This document shows, piece after piece, positions 24,654-29,626 of a stretch of 29,626 bases of DNA (positions are counted from its first letter, which is position 1; each line of letters begins with the position of its first letter). Under the pieces are notes generated by a model. It did no database searches. It worked only from the letters and a program-made list of their open reading frames with translations, and was not told where the DNA came from. The translations under genes were made by a program, and so were the position numbers. Where the stretch lies: assembly GCF_001908105.1 (NCBI RefSeq), contig NZ_MKGQ01000019.1, positions 43,229 through 72,854 on the forward strand, read 5' to 3'. Origin of the DNA: Xenorhabdus eapokensis. GTDB lineage: Bacteria > Pseudomonadota > Gammaproteobacteria > Enterobacterales > Enterobacteriaceae.

Positions 24654-26087
24654 ATGACTATCTTGCCCATCATCATGGCCGGTGGTTCCGGCAGTCGGTT
24701 ATGGCCTCTTTCCCGCGAGTTATACCCAAAACAATTTCTTAAACTCGATGGTGAATTCACTATGTTGCAGACAACTGTGCAACGTTTGAATGAGCTATCA
24801 ACAGAATCTCCTTTAGTTATTTGTAACGAAGAACATCGTTTTTTAGTCGCCGAACAGCTACGACACCTAGGCAAACTAGAGCACAACATTATCCTCGAGC
24901 CGTTAGGACGCAATACAGCTCCAGCAATTGCCTTAGCAGCACTTACCGCTCTTCAAACCATAGACAATGATGAAGATCCTCTGTTATTAGTCTTGGCAGC
25001 AGATCACGTGATTCGAGATGAAAAAACCTTTACACAGGTAGTACAGCAAGCAATTCCTCATGCAACTGCAGGAAAACTCGTTACTTTTGGTATAGTGCCA
25101 ACTCATGCAGAAACTGGATATGGCTATATTCAGCGTGGAGCCGAACATAAAGGTGCCTTTTCAGTAGCACAATTTGTTGAAAAACCAGATACTATTACCG
25201 CAGAACAGTATTTACAAAGTGGTGAATATTACTGGAACAGTGGTATGTTTCTGTTTCGCGCCAGTCGCTTTCTGCAAGAACTTAAAACATTCCGCCCCGA
25301 TATTTATTCAGCTTGTGTTGCTGCTGTAGGAACTGTCAATCCCGATCTCGATTTTGTCCGGGTAGATAAGTCAGCATTTCTCTCCTGTCCAAGTGAATCA
25401 ATTGATTATGCAGTAATGGAAAACACAACTGATGCAGTTGTCGTTCCCCTGTCGGCTGGCTGGTCTGATGTCGGTTCATGGTCTTCTTTGTGGGATATAT
25501 CGAAAAAAGACGACGATGGTAATGTATTTAAAGGTGATGTCCTACAGTACAACAGCAACGGTAATTATGTCTATTCTGAAAACAGCCTTGTCAGTCTCGT
25601 CGGTGTAAAAAACCTTGTTGTAGTTCAGACTAAAGATGCTGTGTTGGTTGTAGATCAAACTCAGGTTCAAGATGTCAAAAAAATTGTCGAAAATCTGAAA
25701 CGATCTGGTCGTTCAGAACATCGTTTTCATCGGGAGATTTATCGCCCTTGGGGAAAATACGATTCCATAGATAAAGGGAAACGATATCAAGTTAAGCGAA
25801 TTACCGTAAGACCAGGTGAAAGCTTATCTACCCAAATGCATCACCACCGTGCCGAACATTGGATTGTTGTGGCAGGAACAGCGCGGGTAACTCAAGGAAA
25901 TAACTCCTATTTGGTTACCGAGAATGAATCTACCTATATACCAGTAGGTGTAGTCCATACACTGGAAAATCCAGGTAAGGTTCCACTGGAGGTAATAGAA
26001 ATCCAATCAGGCACTTACCTTGGAGATGATGATATTGTTCGTCTCAATGATCGTTATGGCAGAGTAGAAATAGAAGAAAATGAATAA
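24654..26087 (+). CDS. manC: Mannose-1-phosphate guanylyltransferase (type II bifunctional architecture)
   Basis: A 477-residue enzyme with two domains. The N-terminal nucleotidyltransferase has [21 protein letters not shown] (GTP-binding signature), [17 protein letters not shown] and FVEKP. The C-terminal cupin domain (from about residue 360) has [26 protein letters not shown] with metal-binding histidines, and [14 protein letters not shown], the phosphomannose-isomerase part of type II proteins. It forms GDP-mannose from GTP and mannose-1-phosphate for the WbaU-type transferase. AAGGAT lies seven bases before the ATG. It overlaps manB by eight bases. No gmd/fcl genes are present, so GDP-mannose itself is the likely donor. 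GC rises again from this gene onward. Confidence 0.95.
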   Translation: MTILPIIMAGGSGSRLWPLSRELYPKQFLKLDGEFTMLQTTVQRLNELSTESPLVICNEEHRFLVAEQLRHLGKLEHNIILEPLGRNTAPAIALAALTALQTIDNDEDPLLLVLAADHVIRDEKTFTQVVQQAIPHATAGKLVTFGIVPTHAETGYGYIQRGAEHKGAFSVAQFVEKPDTITAEQYLQSGEYYWNSGMFLFRASRFLQELKTFRPDIYSACVAAVGTVNPDLDFVRVDKSAFLSCPSESIDYAVMENTTDAVVVPLSAGWSDVGSWSSLWDISKKDDDGNVFKGDVLQYNSNGNYVYSENSLVSLVGVKNLVVVQTKDAVLVVDQTQVQDVKKIVENLKRSGRSEHRFHREIYRPWGKYDSIDKGKRYQVKRITVRPGESLSTQMHHHRAEHWIVVAGTARVTQGNNSYLVTENESTYIPVGVVHTLENPGKVPLEVIEIQSGTYLGDDDIVRLNDRYGRVEIEENE

Positions 26088-27513
26088 TAAGAAACTAAAT
26101 AGCCAAGAAGTTATTGCTGGTAGTGGTATCGCGTTTGGTACCAGTGGCGCCCGTGGCTTGGTCATTGATTTCACTCCAGATGTCTGTTCAGCTTTTACCC
26201 ATGCTTTTGTATCAGTGATGCAAAAACAATATGACATTTCTCAAATTGCATTGGCTATCGATAACCGACCTAGTAGCCCTGATATGGCAATGGCTTGTGC
26301 AACAGCACTTCGTCAAATAGGGATTAAACCCATTTATTATGGTGTAGTACCAACTCCAGCGCTTGCCTATAAGTCGATGCAAGATGGCATGCCATGTATT
26401 ATGATTACTGGCAGTCATATTCCCTTTGACCGTAATGGTCTCAAATTTTATCGGCCTGATGGGGAAATTTCAAAGGAAGACGAAGAAGCTATCTTATCTG
26501 CCGAGGTTATTTTTGAACCTTTGACTGAGATGATACAACTAACTGTCTTATCAGATGCCGCAGAAGCCTATATAAATCGTTACCTCTCTCTGTTTTCCGA
26601 AAGCTTGCTAGCAGGAAAACGTATAGGTATCTACGAACATTCCAGTGCTGGACGTGATCTTTATGCTCTTCTCTTCAGCTCATTAGGCGCTGAAGTCATT
26701 TCACTTGAGCGTACTGACGAATTCGTTCCTATCGATACGGAAGCTGTTGCGGAAGAAGATAGAATTAAAGCCAAAAATTGGTCTAATGAATTTAACCTAG
26801 ACTGTATTTTTTCAACGGATGGTGACGGTGATCGCCCTTTGCTGGCTGATGAACATGGAGAATGGTTAAGGGGTGACATAGTAGGATTATTGTGTGCTGA
26901 TGCTTTAGGGATAGAGGCTTTGGCAATCCCAGTAAACTGCAATAGTGCCGTACAAAGCTGTGGTCGTTTTACCAATATTGCCTTAACTAAAATTGGTTCT
27001 CCCTATGTGATTGCCGAATTTAAGTCACTTTCAAACCAATTTAAACGTATTGCTGGTTTTGAAGCTAATGGCGGATTCTTGCTCGGCAGTAATATTAATG
27101 TAGCAGGAAGAATATTAGCTACCCTTCCTACCCGCGATGCGCTTTTACCAGCACTTATGATATTAAGTGTAAGCAAAGATAAGGGAATTTCTTCGCTAGT
27201 AAACGCCCTTCCTCCACGTTACACGTATTCTGACAGGCTTAAAGAGTTTCCTACAGCGTTAAGTCAGGTCATTTTAAATCAGGGGATTCAAGTCCCAGAA
27301 AAATTACTAGCTTTATTGGGATTCAATGATTGTCAAATCATTCATATCGACCTTACTGATGGTTTAAGAATGACCCTTGATAACAATATTATTGTCCATC
27401 TACGCCCATCAGGTAATGCACCAGAACTACGTTGTTACTCTGAAGCTGACACTTTATGTAAAGCAAAAGAAGTTGTCACAACCTGCCTAAGTGCACTCGC
27501 AACTCAAAGATAA
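26080..27513 (+). CDS. manB: Phosphomannomutase
   Basis: A 477-residue alpha-D-phosphohexomutase of the RfbK type. An early [10 protein letters not shown] segment binds phosphate. The catalytic phosphoserine is in [17 protein letters not shown], where T-G-S-H-I-P replaces the commoner T-A-S-H-N-P and, as I recall, matches Salmonella RfbK. Metal ligands are in [11 protein letters not shown], sugar-binding in [11 protein letters not shown] (E-x-N-G variant of E-x-S-G), and the C-terminal phosphate loop is [14 protein letters not shown]. It converts mannose-6-phosphate to mannose-1-phosphate for ManC. An 8-base overlap with manC suggests coupled translation. It is followed by an inverted repeat and then wbaP. 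Confidence 0.94.
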   Translation: MNNKKLNSQEVIAGSGIAFGTSGARGLVIDFTPDVCSAFTHAFVSVMQKQYDISQIALAIDNRPSSPDMAMACATALRQIGIKPIYYGVVPTPALAYKSMQDGMPCIMITGSHIPFDRNGLKFYRPDGEISKEDEEAILSAEVIFEPLTEMIQLTVLSDAAEAYINRYLSLFSESLLAGKRIGIYEHSSAGRDLYALLFSSLGAEVISLERTDEFVPIDTEAVAEEDRIKAKNWSNEFNLDCIFSTDGDGDRPLLADEHGEWLRGDIVGLLCADALGIEALAIPVNCNSAVQSCGRFTNIALTKIGSPYVIAEFKSLSNQFKRIAGFEANGGFLLGSNINVAGRILATLPTRDALLPALMILSVSKDKGISSLVNALPPRYTYSDRLKEFPTALSQVILNQGIQVPEKLLALLGFNDCQIIHIDLTDGLRMTLDNNIIVHLRPSGNAPELRCYSEADTLCKAKEVVTTCLSALATQR

Positions 27514-27525
27514 TTATATCATACA

Positions 27526-27555
27526 CGGCAGAGAACTTAGTTCGGCACTCTGCCG
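27526..27555 (+). terminator. Inverted repeat after manB
   Basis: CGGCAGAG (27526-27533) and CTCTGCCG (27548-27555) form a perfect 8-bp stem with a 14-base loop, 13 bases after the manB stop and 33 bases before wbaP. No T-run follows (AATACTATTTTG), so it may be a leaky terminator, an RNA-processing or stability hairpin, or a pause site that RfaH-modified polymerase reads through. Confidence 0.45.
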
Positions 27556-27587
27556 AATACTATTTTGAATTTAGGTAAATATACTAT

Positions 27588-29060
27588 ATGGCTTCGACAG
27601 AAATGCTCCGGAACTCAAACAGCAATCAATCCGGATATGAAAACTATTCAGCGTCTGTTAACCGTTTCTCTTTGATGGCAAGCGATTTTCTGGCTATGGC
27701 AGGTGCCTTTGTTCTTTCTTGGTGGATTGAAAGTAATCGCACCAATGTTCCATTTTCCCTCGTCTTTAAAAGTGGATCAGATATCGCCAGAGCTTGGAGT
27801 TTTCTGACCATAGCCGTAATTATGCTTCTCTGGTCCTGGGGCCATTTACGACATTATACTTATCGTAAGCCATTCTGGAATGAACTGAAAGAAACCTTAT
27901 TGATGCTCATTGGACTAGCTGTCGCCGATTTAGCAATAGTAGCTATTTCTAAATGGAATTTCTCTCGACATCAGTGGGCTATGTTTTGGTTGATTATTAT
28001 GTTTACTCTGCCATTTTGTCGGTGGCTAACTAAGCTATTATTAATTAAGTTTAAATATTGGAATATGCCGACAATTATCATCGGTAGTGGGAATAACGCT
28101 CGTGATGCTTATTTAGCTATTTGCAGCGAGCGGTTACTTGGTTTTGGGGTTATAGGCTTTGTTGCACCAGATAATAATTGTGCAATTAGCCCAGAGAAAA
28201 CTCTCCCATTTTTTCATCTCACTCCTGAACAATTACTTGGAAAATTCCAGCAACACAAGATTTTTATAGCCCTTGAATATGAGCAGAATCAGTTGCAAGA
28301 CGAATGGTTACGCTACCTCTCTGCTCATAATATTCGTAATGTATCGGTGATCCCAACATTACGTGGGGTTCCACTCTATGGCACAGATATGTCCCATTTT
28401 TTTAGTTATGAGCTATTGATGCTGAGGGTAAAAAATAAACTCGCTAAAAGATCATCAAGTATTCTTAAACGTAGTTTCGACATTGTTGTTTCTTCACTTT
28501 TATTGATACTTCTTTCCCCTCTGTTCTTTTTTATTGGTTGGAAAGTTTCTCGTGATGGAGCATCTCCTTTCTACGGCCATGAACGTATAGGACAAGGAGG
28601 GCACAAGTTTAAGTGCTTAAAGTTTCGCTCTATGATTATAAACTCCAAAGAAGTACTGGAAAATCTACTTAAAACAGATAAAAACGCTATGGAGGAATGG
28701 AAAAAAGACTTCAAACTCAAGAATGATCCGAGAATCACACCTATTGGTCATTTTCTACGTAAAACCAGTCTTGATGAACTTCCACAACTCATTAATGTGT
28801 TAAAAGGAGAGATGAGTCTTGTTGGTCCAAGACCTATTGTTGAAGAAGAACTAGAACGTTATGGAGATGACAAATCGTATTATCTCATGGCTAAACCAGG
28901 TATGACAGGGCTATGGCAGGTGAGTGGGCGTAACGATGTTGACTATGCAACTCGTGTATATCTTGATAGCTGGTATGTAAAAAATTGGACACTCTGGAAC
29001 GATATCGCTATTTTGTTTAAAACAGTCAACGTAGTACTAAAACGAGATGGCGCCTATTAG
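27588..29060 (+). CDS. wbaP: Undecaprenyl-phosphate galactose phosphotransferase WbaP
   Basis: A 490-residue polyisoprenyl-phosphate hexose-1-phosphate transferase with the full three-part layout: four to five N-terminal helices (about residues 25-150), a cytoplasmic Rossmann-like region ([17 protein letters not shown]), and a C-terminal catalytic domain preceded by a re-entrant helix ([22 protein letters not shown]). Catalytic motifs are KFRSMI, the D-E-L-P-Q motif in [24 protein letters not shown], and [12 protein letters not shown]. It transfers galactose-1-phosphate from UDP-galactose to undecaprenyl phosphate and so initiates each O unit. Position at the operon end and length match Salmonella RfbP. 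Specificity for Gal over Glc is inferred from that synteny and from the WbaN/WbaU neighbours. Confidence 0.92.
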   Translation: MASTEMLRNSNSNQSGYENYSASVNRFSLMASDFLAMAGAFVLSWWIESNRTNVPFSLVFKSGSDIARAWSFLTIAVIMLLWSWGHLRHYTYRKPFWNELKETLLMLIGLAVADLAIVAISKWNFSRHQWAMFWLIIMFTLPFCRWLTKLLLIKFKYWNMPTIIIGSGNNARDAYLAICSERLLGFGVIGFVAPDNNCAISPEKTLPFFHLTPEQLLGKFQQHKIFIALEYEQNQLQDEWLRYLSAHNIRNVSVIPTLRGVPLYGTDMSHFFSYELLMLRVKNKLAKRSSSILKRSFDIVVSSLLLILLSPLFFFIGWKVSRDGASPFYGHERIGQGGHKFKCLKFRSMIINSKEVLENLLKTDKNAMEEWKKDFKLKNDPRITPIGHFLRKTSLDELPQLINVLKGEMSLVGPRPIVEEELERYGDDKSYYLMAKPGMTGLWQVSGRNDVDYATRVYLDSWYVKNWTLWNDIAILFKTVNVVLKRDGAY

Positions 29061-29304
29061 GACTATAACCTCCTTGTTTTTGCAACACTGATTTTGGAGT
29101 TATTTTTGATTTTCTTAGCTCCATCAGAATCAATATATAACATAATCAAAATATTATGGCATAATATCTACCTTCCAATGATAAGGCAGAGTAGTCGATG
29201 AGTTATGCCTTGTCGTCTAGGGTTTAGGTATTATGTCATATTAATATGATTTGGCTATAATCACCCTGTTAATATACCGTTGCTAGGGTGAGGGCGGCCA
29301 TTTC
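29061..29304. other. Intergenic region after wbaP
   Basis: About 240 AT-rich bases without a gene. A possible promoter lies at 29233-29261 (ATGTCA, 17-base spacer, TATAAT), reading toward the IS1 remnant. A weak 7-bp stem (29096-29102 with 29116-29122, one G-U pair) lies near the wbaP end and lacks a T-run. CACCCT...AGGGTG (29262-29290 area) is another small inverted repeat. None is compelling. Confidence 0.35.
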
Positions 29305-29626
29305 ATTAAACTCAGCCCTAAAGCCACTTCTCCTTGTACCGAAGTGATTGTCTGCTGTGAAATGGATGAGCAGTAGTCGTACGTGAAGTCAAAGAACAAA
29401 CCCGTTGGCGCTTTTATGCTTACGACAGGATAAGACTAAAAGTGATCGTCCACGTTTTTGGCCCAAAAACAAAAAAGACGTTGATGCGGCTAATGGCTTT
29501 ACTGATTCCTTTCAATATTGTTATTTATAACGCGATGCTCAACTTTAACATCCTATAACATTGGCTTGTTGAAGCCAGTCGCGTTGACTTTTACCTTGTT
29601 GAAAATTGGCAAAAATACCCAACGTG
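29305..29626 (+). pseudogene. IS1-family transposase remnant (InsB part), truncated by window end
   Basis: The frame from 29305 reads KLSPKATSP and EVIVCCEMDEQ, which matches the start of the IS1 InsB catalytic domain (E. coli CEMDEQWGYV). The expected Trp codon is TAG. A frame change follows, and the next frame reads EVKEQTRWRFYAYDRIRLKVIVHVFGPKTKKTLMRLMALL, comparable to RWLFYAYDSxRKTVVAHVFG, then degenerates, with NWQKYPTR matching the KxYTQRIE region at the very end. It is a pseudogene, different in sequence from the IS1-type copy at 20046-20736. Confidence 0.75.

Noticed and set aside
29233..29261. Promoter for a new gene after wbaP
   Set aside because: The hexamers are fair, but only an IS1 pseudogene lies downstream within the window. 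It is kept as a note in the intergenic entry.

Overview
This window is a complete Wzx/Wzy-type O-antigen biosynthesis locus with its flanking LPS-core and envelope-stress genes, from a gammaproteobacterium of the order Enterobacterales. The cluster directly follows cpxA. From general knowledge, Proteus and Providencia keep their O-antigen clusters next to cpxA, whereas Escherichia and Salmonella keep theirs between galF and gnd. Together with moderate-to-low GC and many decayed insertion sequences, this points to Morganellaceae, probably Xenorhabdus or Photorhabdus. The genus is an inference.

Layout. Positions 1-99 are the 3' end of an ISAs1-family insertion sequence with its terminal repeat. 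Positions 359-1651 encode a WaaL-like O-antigen ligase, and 1707-2846 (minus) a GT4 glycosyltransferase that probably acts on the LPS core. Next is the Cpx locus: cpxP (minus), whose 3' UTR carries a recognisable CpxQ small RNA ending in an intrinsic terminator, then a perfect CpxR box in the divergent promoter region, then cpxR-cpxA. Positions 5743-6051 are a leader with hairpins and a JUMPStart/ops element, which implies RfaH-dependent anti-termination of the long operon that follows.

The operon runs rmlB-rmlD-rmlA-rmlC (dTDP-L-rhamnose), ddhD-ddhA-ddhB-ddhC (CDP-4-keto-3,6-dideoxyglucose), a paratose-synthase-like reductase, a Glf-like flavoprotein, wzx, a GT2, a GT4, a graveyard of mobile elements, wzy, a WbaU-like mannosyltransferase, a WbaN-like rhamnosyltransferase, manC-manB (GDP-mannose) and wbaP (initiating galactose-1-phosphate transferase). 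Apart from the mutase-like gene, the extra GT4 and the in-cluster wzy, this is the gene order of the Salmonella enterica group A/B/D rfb locus at a different chromosomal site. The predicted O unit has Gal-Rha-Man as its core, a 3,6-dideoxyhexose (probably paratose, possibly in furanose form) and perhaps one further sugar. WbaP starts the unit on undecaprenyl phosphate, the transferases extend it, Wzx flips it, Wzy polymerises it, and the WaaL homologue joins it to core-lipid A. No wzz is in the window.

The centre of the cluster (about 13.9-24.6 kb) is clearly more AT-rich than its flanks. Positions 19721-21452 hold nested debris: the 5' end of a broken membrane-protein gene (possibly an earlier wzy), an IS630-like fragment, a frameshifted IS1-family transposase, a decayed ISAs1-family transposase, and a 192-bp MITE-like element inserted in the last with a near-perfect 10-bp target duplication. 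Another IS1-family remnant ends the window. I found no defence system, CRISPR array, tRNA or rRNA. The most notable items are the dideoxyhexose/mutase pair, the apparent wzy replacement beside IS debris, the MITE and the conserved CpxQ.
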